Source: Mya arenaria
Taxonomy: Eukaryota; Mollusca; Bivalvia; Myida; Myidae
Length of the DNA: 64,000 nt
NCBI RefSeq assembly: GCF_026914265.1
Contig: NC_069124.1
Span: 58,248,589-58,312,588 of the forward strand
Direction of reading: 5' to 3'
Shown: positions 11,901 through 23,900 of the stretch, piece by piece
How the letters are laid out: every line of letters starts with the position of its first letter
Position numbering within the stretch: the stretch's first letter is position 1
The notes under the pieces: generated by a model
The model's database searches: none
What the model was told of the DNA's origin: nothing
The model's input: the letters and a program-made list of their open reading frames with translations, nothing else
Program-made: the position numbers and the translations under genes

Positions 11901-14900
11901 TCTTACACTGAAACTATCAGTTATCCTCTTATATAATATATAATGCTTTTTACAGATGACATGAGCTTCACACTAAGCCAGCCCAAAGGCAAGGTCAAAA
12001 AGGAGCGCAATGATAAAACCCCACGCAAGAAAATGGCCACAAAGATCCGTGACATGGATCGTGACGCCTCGCGGACGGGAGATGGTGACGAGGCTGATGA
12101 CGAGAGTAAGAACATCAGTGTGGATGGCACAGAGGATGAAGCCAGCACCATTGATCACTCATCCCTACCGTAAGTTATCGTAAGCAATCAATCAGGGCCC
12201 ACAAAGAACTTCACAAATATTAAATTTGTAGGATCATCAACTTTGTGTTTCTTAAATACAGTCATTTCTTATTGGCTCAAACTCCCAGGGACTGGTGAAA
12301 ATACCTTGAGCCTCGAAAAATATGAGCCAAGCAGGTGCTTACCTTCAGGTTAAAGAAATCCAGTTTGAGCCAACAAGGAATTTAAGACGAGCGATTTCAA
12401 GTCAACGGGTTTCAACTGTACTGTACTGGCTATTAGCAGGTGCTTACCTTCAGGTTAAAGAAATCCAGTTTGAGCCAACAAGGAATTTAAGACGAGCGAT
12501 TTCAAGTCAACGGGTTTCAACTGTACTGTACTGGCTATTAAAAGTTAAAATTGCACCAAAGCAAGATGACTTTAAGGCATATGAAAGTTACAACTAAGAT
12601 TTTTATTGAAACAGACACAAGGCTAATTAATTACCATGTTCCGTCTACAATACACTAATAAATTATCTTTAGATTTTAACCAACAGACTGATGGGGCTAT
12701 TTTAAGAACTTTGTTTATGTGGGGAACATGACAATATAAATATTATGGTATTTTTTCAACGATGTGATATTTTACTTTTCTAATATATGTCTATATTTCT
12801 GTTAGTATCTTTGTTCCAATTTTGTATGACCATTTTGTAACTTTAATAATAATATCTATGTGACTGACATTCAGTGTTAAGAAATAGAGTATACATGCTT
12901 AGAATGGACATATATTTGAACATTTTACAGGCCCTCTGAGGACAGAGTTGATGACCCCGTCAGGTGTTCTAGCTTCTTTGTGCTCATCAAAAACATCATC
13001 CTCAACTCTCCTGATAGCAGAATCTCAACTCCAAAGGTAAGTCTGTCAGGTTACAAAAGAAGAGATATTTTTTGATGCATATAAGAGTTGTATTAATGCG
13101 ACCTGCTTCTTGGCATAAGAAATATAAAATAAGGTCTTACGAAGTGTTCTTACCTTGTAAATGTTTGCGAGTACTTTTCATGTCTTAGGTGCTTTATGCA
13201 CAACTCCATATATAATACATGTGGCTACATTAAGTATGCAACCATACTCATTATTCTGTGTATATTAAGTGTAGATAGTTCTAATTTCCATCGATTTTAA
13301 TGACAAAAGAAATAAATCTGACAGGGATGACATGAATTTGGATTGTATGTAAAAGGTAATGTCATTAATTCCATGTATGGTACTCAAAGTTAGCAGGAAA
13401 TTAATCCAGATGATAATGAGAATCGGGGGATGTCCTGAGTTGGAATTGTTGACATTTATATGTTAAATCTTCTTATTAAATATGGAATTTGAAAATCCAA
13501 TATGGCTGCTAAGGTTTCAGCTACAGTGCCTGATGGGGTTATAGTTTGCCTTCATTTGGAGAACCATATCTGGTCCTGGCTTGATGTCTGAATGGTTGAT
13601 GTCTGGCTCCAGGCTCTTAATGACTGGAACTGATTCCCTTGGCTCTTAGTTTCTGGTCGGGGAGACTATTGGTCATTATTTTTGTCTTATACTTCAGTTG
13701 GAGAACCGTATCCGGTCATGGCTGGATGCACCTATGGTTGATGACAATGTCTGGCTCCAGGCTCGTGACGACTGGCTAGAAATGGTTCCCTTGGCTCTGA
13801 AGTTTCTTGCTGGGGAAACTATTGGTATGAGCAGTGGTTTTCATATTTTGAAAACGCATGCTATTTTTTTAGACAAGCTATCAGTCATTTCAAATGATAT
13901 TAAGCAGAAGTTCAATATTCTATTTAAAGCTGCACTCTCACAGATTGACACTTATAACAAGTTGTTTTTTTTGTCTTGGAAAGAGCAAATTTTTGCGTAC
14001 CGTAAATATGATATAAGGTTGCTGACAAAAAATCCGATTTTCATATTTCCGTTCGAAAATCAATATTTTATAGCTTAACGGTTGAAGAAAAATGCATAAA
14101 ATATCAATTTTTGAACTTATATATAAAAATCTGCGATCTGATTTTTGGTCAGCGGTCTTATATTACTTGTTTCCTTGGATTTTTGCAAAAATTGGCTCAT
14201 TCCAAGACAAAAAAATAAAAAAGTTGTCAAAACGTTCAATCTGTGAGAGTGCAGCTTTGAATACAAGATGCTTGGTTGTCTTCACATGCATAGTGCTATA
14301 TTATTGAAAGTAAAATGGTTAAAATTGTCACATGATTATATTTCCAAGTTAAGAAGTATTTGAGACTTTTAACATGCACATTATCCCATACCTTAATTAC
14401 AAGGAACAGATATAGTAAAGGTGTAGGATATGGTCTGGATTGAGATGAGACGCTTAGTTCCTTTATTTAAACAATACTTGTAACTGTTCTACTGTCCTAC
14501 AGGTGTTTAAGTTAAGCAGTTTATCCCATTCCTTAATTACAAGGAGCCAGCCCAGCAGTGGTGTTGGATCGGGTATGGTCGGGATGGAGATGAGACACCT
14601 ACTGCCTTTATTTAAACAATACTTGTAACTGTTCTACTGTCCTACAGGTGTTTAAGTTAAGCAGTTTATCCCATTCCTTAATTACAAGGAGCCGGCCCAG
14701 CAGTGGTGTTGGATCGGGTATGGTCGGGACGTAGATGAGACACCTACTGCCTTTATTTAAACAATACTTGTAACTGTTCTACTGTCCTACAGGTGTTTAA
14801 GTTGAGCAGTTCATCCCATTCCTTGATTACAAGGAGCAGGCCCAGCAGTGGTGTTAGATCGGGTATGGTCGGGACAGAGATGAGAAACCTACTGCCTTTA

Positions 14901-17900
14901 TTTAAACAATACTTGTAACTGTTCTACTGTCCTACAGGTGTTCAAGTTGAGCAGTTCATCCCATTCCTTGATTACAAGGAGCGGGCCCAGCAGTGGTGTT
15001 GGATCGGGTATGGTCGGGACGGGGATGAGACACTAACTGTGCTGTGTGAACACTGGCTAAAACAGAGAGAGGAGTCTGCTGAAATAATAGTAGACTCCAG
15101 TCAGGGATCACCACCTCCACCTAGATGGTAAGAAAGCCTTGAACTAAATATGTATTTGAGTTAAATCAACAGATTCAAGCAAAATTAAAGAACTGTTGTT
15201 GATTATTAGGTTCTTACAAAAAAAATCTTACATATTGCCAATTATTAAATTAAGTTACTTTCTATTATTTCAATTAAGTTCTACCTTGTGTTAACAGGAA
15301 AACAGGCTATGTGGTAAAAGCTACCACTGATGAAGAAAAAACAGATTTTCAAAAACAGGTAATTTTGCTTATCTTCTTATTATACATGCGCTTTCTAATT
15401 TTCTCTGCCATTTACCTGTTAATGTAACTCAAGCGGAAAGTCAATTGATGTAACTCAAGCGGAAAGTCAAATGCTGTATAAAGTATTTTTTCTAGAAATT
15501 AATAATGATAATAATGTTATTTCAGAGTATGATAAATAACTTGTCTTGTTGTGTCTCCAGAGTTATGCCCCTTTTACATAAAACTTAAGATGATTCATTG
15601 CTTGTGCAGACAATAACAGAATTATTTATCATCTTGTTGTATTGAAACTTTGCTCAAGATGTCCATGTTAAGTTTGGATGCCAAATTAAATGTCCTTGTT
15701 ACATCAGAATTATAGCCCTTTACTTAAAAATACCGTTTGCTTATTCTCTGCTTGGGTATATAATCAGACAAGAGTTTTGCTTCTTTTACATTTAAATTGA
15801 TGTTTGACTTGTTTTAACAATGATGGCCGATCCTGAAAGGCGACGCATCCAATTCATCAGAATTGTAGTTTTTTTACATACATTGGAATTTTAAAACCTT
15901 TACTCAGGAGAAGCTGCGATTTGAGGAACCCCACAGGGCTTTCATGTACGACATGCATGGCTATAGGTCAGTTGTGGGGCCAGTGAAGGGAGTGTTTACA
16001 AAGAAAAGTGACGCTGCCAAGGCTCGTGAACATGCCCTGTTGGTCAATAACAGGCCTGCATTTGTCACCATTCTTACCCTTGGTAAGTATCTTCCAGTCA
16101 TGGTTCATGTCTTGTTGGAGCATTTTTTAAAGCCATACTCGGGCAAGAAAATGATGATTGGTGTGTAGTAGGGATGAAACAATTATCAAGTCTTGTCATC
16201 TGTTAGTAACTACTATGTTAGCAACAGTATGTACTTTTCCATAGGTTCTACTTTCCTCATACTATACCGGTAAAAGATAATGGTGTATTGCTCAATTGTC
16301 AATCCCTAGTATATAGGTTCTTGTAACATAACACTCAATCATTCCCTTTATGCATTACACAGTTCGTGATGCAGTTGCCCGACTGCCTAATGGGGAGGGT
16401 ACTCGGGGAGACATCTGTGAACTGTTGAAGGACTCCCAGTTCTTAGCTCCAGACATCACAGATGCTCAGGTATAGATCGATGTCTTAGCACAAGACTCGC
16501 CTAACTCCTTCTACTTTGAAATTGTTCAACGACTGTCTTACACTAAGTCTTCAACATTCACATAGGCTGTACTTTCTGGAGATGATGCTATGGATTAAAC
16601 TCTTATGCACAAATGCATATTTTCTAATCGTATACTGTGAAACAAATAGCACATGATAGTATTGTGAAAAAGAGCTCCTGTGGAACGGCCTCTTGTTTTT
16701 AAGTATGTAATATATGCATCATGTTTATCAGATTAATGTGGTGGTGAGCGGGGCCCTGGACCGGCTCCACTCGGAGAAAGATCCCTGTGTACGCTATGAC
16801 GTGAACAGGAAGGTCTGGATTTACCTACACCGCAGTAGGTCAGAGGAGGAGTTTGGTAAGTCTTAGATATATACATACTGCTTCATAATAGTGACAATAA
16901 TAAAATAGTAATGATTCAATTGGGTAAGAAAGATAGAAAAACACAAGATTTATGCTTATTGGATTTGAGTACAAAGTATTCAGCATTGTTTCAAATTTTC
17001 CTCCCAATTTCTCCCAATTTTCTTAAACTTATATCAAATGGTGTTTAAAGACACAATTTAATTGTTTTGAAATAGTGCAAAGTAAACATCATTAAAAAGA
17101 AATAGTGCAAAGTAAACATTATTAAAAATAAAATAAAATCTGATCATTTTATCTATTTTTAGTTTCGTGCATTCTTCAAAGATGCTATGCAATAGGCATT
17201 GTTTTTTTGTTTTTTTTATAAATGTCATGTTTTGCATAGTTAATTAAACATATTTAGTGACATGGATCTGCATGGTCTGGTTTTTGCTTTATCACATGAT
17301 TATATGTTTGTTATAAATGTATCGATCGCTAATCAGGATAACATAAACATCGAAAACATTTTTGCAATTAGACTTATTACGTATAAATGGTATTTGTCTT
17401 TACAAGTATGCATATTTTAAGCTACTAGCCACAAACACGAAGCAGTTATTTACATTTATGTGTTGTTGTTTTTAAAAGCATTTTTTTGCCTGTCATGCAG
17501 AGAGACTTCACCAGGCCCAGGCAGCTGCTCAGAAGGCCAAAAAGTCCATCTCCAGACCCAAGTCGACCAAATCTGCTACTGTATGTCAATGATTAGGCTC
17601 ATATTTACTATTTAATTTTGCTTGATTGCAAAATTTTTACCTTAAACATACCTAAGGTATTCCTCAGTCTTTTGGCCAATTTTTACAATCATAACTCTCA
17701 GATCACCCTTTTAAAGTTTGAACTTTTGAAATGTTCAGCAGATTTCTAAAACTTGATGATACAAATTCATTTCCTTGCAATTGGTTTTGTGTTTGTTGGA
17801 GTGTTTTTCTATTATTGTTACTTTGTTAGTTAGGTTTAGACTGGTTATCAAAAAAACTAAAAGGAACACATATAACTACTGTGTAAACTAGACGTATCAC

Positions 17901-20900
17901 AGAGGTGATTATTACCCCTGCACACAGCTTTGACAAGGCCAACCAATTGTATGATGGCTGCAACACACCCCTCTCCCAATCCCCTTCCAACTTTTTTTTA
18001 GGTGATTATAATTACTATTTCTCTGCAGCCCAAATTGCGTGACCTAACGAGCAGCCAGCCTAGTGCCACCTCTACTCCTATGCCCCCAAGCCTGGGTCCC
18101 AGCATGGAGGGCGTGACAATGGATGAAGGGGCAGCAGCACCGGGCTCTACCCATCCAGTAGCCATGCCCACACCTCAGACTCAGGTGGTACCCAGAGGTG
18201 GCGCACAGAAAGCTAGACAGGTAGGGCCTAAAGGTAGTGGCAGGAAATTACTTAAGAAGAGTTGACCATAGTTTTCACTCATATGGCAGGCCATATGTCT
18301 AAGCATTAGGTAAGGGATATTTTTAATGGCACCCTGCAATTACATGTCATTTATGGAGTTTGGGTGTTATAGACCTCAGTGGTTGAAATTAACACAAGCC
18401 CGCAAGCCCTGCACTGTTTAATTTGTTTTTCAGGCTTGCTCAAATTCTGAATTTTATATAGCAGGGCTTGTTAAAAAATTTGATGCCAACAATAGTATAA
18501 GTATTCGGGCTTGTTCATCCAAAAGTCTAATTTCGATGACTGAGACCTATGTGTAAAGAAATGTCTATACATGTATATAAAGTAATTGTGCCACTTGTTG
18601 ACATTTACAACTGATATTTTACAGGCAAGCAAGGTTTCCAATGTGACCCAGTCATTAACCCCTGCCCAGCTACAGTTGTTACAACAGGCAGCAGCTGCCC
18701 AGGCCGCTCTCAAAGCCCAGGCTGAGGCTGCACAGACAGCAAAGGCTACCGGCCCAGGAAAACCCAGAGGTATGCTTCTTTATTAATTTCATTCTATGTC
18801 CTATACTTTCTTTTGTGTATGCAACACAGCAACTTATTTTGCTTCAAATCTTTAAAGGGACTATACACCAGATTTGCTCCGAAAAAAGTTTTATTCTGTA
18901 ATGAAAAATGTTCTACTCTTTGATATCATAATTGTAAAAAAATCCTAAATACTAAATGGAAAAAAAAATCGAGTCGGACACTGGCTTCGAACCGCTGTCG
19001 CCAAAATTGCAGTCCAGTGTTGTATCTGCTGTGCTACGAAGGCTTACACTTAACCGTTGGAATATTTAAGCTATATACCTAAGTTGGTAATATCACTTGA
19101 TAACCTTGACTAGCCAATCATACATAAGGAATGAATTCTTCTAGGTAGACATACCTAGTAATCTTCTTTAATGGAAAAATCTGCGAAAAATAAATTAATT
19201 GTAAACTATGTGGTACTTCAGTAAGTTTTAGTGCATTGTACACATAGATACCAAGTCTCTGTCAGTTTTCAACAATTTTCTTCTTTTTTTCGCTATTTTA
19301 TCATACGGAGTGCAGCCCTTTTACCTTCAAAATACATCTTTTCTGGTTAATTTATGTGTTAAAGAATAACATAGCATTGAAATAAAGTGCCTATTTAAGG
19401 AATTGTATTCCTGTGTAAATTGATGTAAGTCTCTAAATATAATCAAACATCTGAACTTCCAGGATCACCAAAATCTGACTTGACCTCCAAATTTCAAGGA
19501 CAGGTCAAGGTCCTGTCCCAGGTTCCCTCAGCTGTCACTGTTACCAAGGGAACCGTGCCCCCTAATGTGACCCTCCAGGCCCCTCCCACCCTAGGGGGGC
19601 CCCAGGGTGTCTCGTTGGGTCAGGTTTTTACCTCAATCCCTCAGGTGAGAGACTAGAAATAAGTTGTTTGCTTAATTGTACATTTTGTAAATATTAACGT
19701 ACCAGGTATCAATAACTTTTTTTCTATTGACATTTCGCTTTATGTTTCAACTCATTTCAAGTCACTTTTAAGTTTAGCTTAATTTTCAATTTATTTTAAG
19801 GTGCATTGTAATCCCATGTATCAATCTTTAGTTTAAAGTGAACATTTAATGGCTTAAACATGTATTTGGAAATTTTCCAATGCTTTCTTTTCTTAATATT
19901 TTACAACAAATGAAAACACTCCATTAGTCTGGGTTAGGTTGGAGATGGAAATGAGTGGTTGCTTTCTACATGATTATTTTTTAATAAATAACCTGTTATC
20001 TCACCAATCGGATTGGATTCATACTCAGAATGATAAAACAGATCTTGATAAATAAAATTATTTCTCCAGATGGTTGCCACAACATCCAGCACCGGTTCCC
20101 CAGTAACAATGATTACATCGGCACAGCCAGGAACCAATCCACTTGTAGCCAAGCTCATGCAGCAAATGTCTGCTGGTATGGTGTTATTTTGTTAGCTAAT
20201 AATCAAAATATTCATGACAGTAAAACCAAGCAAAAAAAGAAATCTCATACTTCACCCCCCAAAAAAATCATCACAATGGAGCATATACTGCAAAAAAAAT
20301 AAATTGGATATTTACATGACTTAATCAAAGAGGAAACTTTGTTTTATAGGTGGTCAAATGGTGTCTGTGAGCAGTCTGTTGGCAGCCCAGCGGTCTCTTC
20401 AACAGACTGGCCAACCACGACTTAACACTGCTATCAAAATACAGGGTAGGCTCAGACTTTGTTTCATGTACATGTTTTAATTGGTGTTACTAAGTTTTAT
20501 ATCTAACATAATTCCTTTGACATTTTTAGCTCGACTATTCGAAGAATAGGTGGGCTATACTACTCGCCCCAGAGTCGGCATCGGCGTCCGGTTAAAGTTT
20601 TAGGCAAAGTTGGGATTTTCACTAATAAGTCCAATACCTTTCATTCAATTGAGTTAATACTTCACACAGTTGTTCAGGGTCATTACATGATGAGGTTAGA
20701 TAACTCCATATTATTCTTTACACAGATTATGGCCCCTGATTGACTATGGAACTTAGGTTAAAGTTTAAGGGCAGGTTGGGATATGTATTATGAACTTCTA
20801 TACTCTTCATTCAATTGACTTAATACTTCACACAATTGTTCAGGACCATCACCCAATGAGGTTACATAACTCCATATCCTTAATTCAAGTTGTGGCCCCT

Positions 20901-23900
20901 GATTGACTTAGGTAGAAGTTTTAGGCAAGTAAAAGTTTTAAAAGGGATTTTAATAAAAAAAACCTTATATACCTTTCATTCAATGCACTTAATAGAATTC
21001 AAAATTATTTACGACCACCTAACAACAAAGAACATAACTCCATTTTACCCCTAAATACAAATTATGTCCCTTGAATATTTTATTTTTTTTAATTTCTTTT
21101 GACAGGCACATTTTTACAATTTTTTTACCAGTTTTTTACCAAGGGAAAATAACGAGGGTTATACTTAATGGCCCTTGATTTTTTTATATATATATATTTT
21201 TTTTAATTTTATTTTAATTCATAATGGGAAATCAAGTTATTTGAATGACTTGCGTCATTTTTCGGGTGGTGGGAGGGTAGCATCAAAGTCACCTTATGTA
21301 TTGAATAATTTTAGTTAGGTTCGACATATATAGACCAAACTTGGTAATATTACATTGTTATTGTATTCACTTCTAAGTCAAAGCGGCAAGTCAAGTGGCT
21401 GTCTCACAACAGCTCTTACAACAGCTCTTGTTGTTTAAACTGCAGCAAAGAATGTACCGGTATTAATATGCAATGCTTCATAGAACGCCTAGCATATGTT
21501 CAAGAATTACAGGTTAAAACTGAAGTCCTAATTTAGCTTCTGAAAAGAAAAGTTTGGCTTATACATTTCTTTAATTAATGGACAATAAACTTTTCAGGAG
21601 GCAATGTGATCCAGGGTATGTCAGGGAAATCTGTACAACTGGCAGGAAAGCCCCTAGCCCAGGCCAAAGGTCAACTGCTCCAGATTGGGGGTGGCAAAGG
21701 CCAGCAGACCCTGGGGCTAATACAGACTCCCCAGGGTACCATCAACATCATCCCCCAGGCCGGAACCACAGGGGGCCTGGTCAACATACCACAACCAAAG
21801 GGTATTGGTGGGTTCTCTTTTGAATAATACATGCACTAACATTTACCTCCAACAACTCTTTACTCATTTTTGTTGTAGTAAGAACTACAAAGTTGCTATC
21901 TGAATTGCTCTTTTTGGAGGAAAACCTTCTTTACCCTTAAAGGCATGTGTTATTAAGGTTCATTTCAGAATTCAATTAATATGCTTTTGTATATGTGGTG
22001 TTTTTGTCAATAAATCTTTTTACGCCCCAGAAGAGTCGGAATATCCTGATCACACTGTCTGTCCATTACACCATTGTCTCAGCAATTAATTGGTTTTAAC
22101 TTATTATTGATGTGATTTCATTTCAATTCCAAAAAAATGTAGAGCACCATGCATACATGTGCCACACATATAGAATTAGCTAGCCTCCGAACGTTAGGCA
22201 TATAGTAATCACATTGTCTGTTTGTTTGTGCAACCATCGCTTACAACCTTGTTTCAGTTATATTTTTGTAATCATTGATAGGTTTTCATTTTGAACAACA
22301 AAGAATTGTAGAGCACCATGGGAAAAATAAAGTTTTTTGCTCTTATGTTAAAGGTCAAACTTGGAGATCAATGTTACCGGTATATACAATAAGGATTTCA
22401 TAGCAATATTTTGTGTCACTGCCATAACTATTAATGGGAAATTAAACAATTTTTGCACACTTGTAAATCACCATGGGAAGGTGTGTTGTGCATAAATCAC
22501 GCTCTTATCTGCAATAAGACTGAAGGTCAATGTTCTTCAATATAGATTCCATGGTTCTGGTAATAATTATTGTCTCAGCTGTAACCATCTATTTAAATTT
22601 CATTCAGGTTATACAAATGGCCATCTGACTCAATAACGGCCAATTCAGGGGCATTTGTCATGTGTTTATGCCAGCACATGTTTTCCTAACAGATGGTAAT
22701 TTCATTAAGCAATGATAAATGTTATGTGTTTTATGTTTAAAGTTGATGTCACATGTTACAACTATTTCATTGATTATTTTGAATTTCTATATTATTATAC
22801 ATGTAATCAATATTTAATGCTTTCAGCAGCTGCTGTAATTAGTATAAATTATATTTCAAGGGTCTCTAATATTTCAGGTGCTGAAGCCCTGAAGGTTGGT
22901 TCCCCAGTAACTGCTGTGCCCCATGCTGGCCTTTCCCTGAACCCGGGCATCAGCCAGGGTAAAACAGTGCCCCAGGTTTCAGGAGGCATGGTCGTCACCC
23001 AGCTGGGCTCAGGGGGAAACTACACTGTCAAGACTACAGGTAAACAAAGACTTTCCATTTTCTGTGTAAGCAACACTTATGTTATGTAATGACTGGTGTT
23101 ACTGGCTCACTTTAGCTCACATGTGTTATGTTCTTCTTGATGGGGGTTTTGGGTCACAGTTTTAGCTTTTATGTAGTTGGAAGCCTTTAAATTGTCCTGG
23201 ATGTCAACACGCAAGAACTTAAATGCTGGCTATATAACTTAGAGCCAGAACAATCATTACTATGTTTAAATAGAAATAATTGTTTGAAAATATTTGTACA
23301 TGTGTTTATATAAGAGTATACATAAAGTGGTATGTATTATGCTTTTTCTTTTTCATTTGTGTCAGTGTTGTTTTGGGGATTGTCCGACTCCATTCCACAC
23401 ATATAACGGGGAAATAAAAGAAGTCATTGGCTTAAAAAAAACACACAAAAACATAGCAATATTTAAAAAAGCTTGGATATACATATATACATAATGGCAT
23501 AGTATGGCATCACATTCAATGGTCTTTTAATATTAAACGGATTGATCATTAATCCGTAGGAATTGATCGTCGAATCACAAGATAAGGGTCGTGCAATCAA
23601 AGTAATTAATGACCAATGGTATTTTTGATGAATATGCATGAAGAAATTATTGCTATCTGAACAATAAATACAAAAACATTTTTGTCATCTTACCTTTTCC
23701 GCAATTATATCCTTCATTACAAAACACTGCAGAAATTGTAGGTATTGCATTAAATCAAATAATGTAATGAAATAAAATGAGAATCGACTATCAAATAATC
23801 AAAGCGTCATTTAACATGAAACCTGCTGATAAATATCAAAGTCGAAAGCATGTGGCAGTAATCAAGCAATCACCTCAGCTGAAGTGACTATCAAATTCGC

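Noticed and set aside
11921-12158. Minus-strand frames over NFRKB exon 11
   Set aside because: Antisense shadows of a real coding exon.
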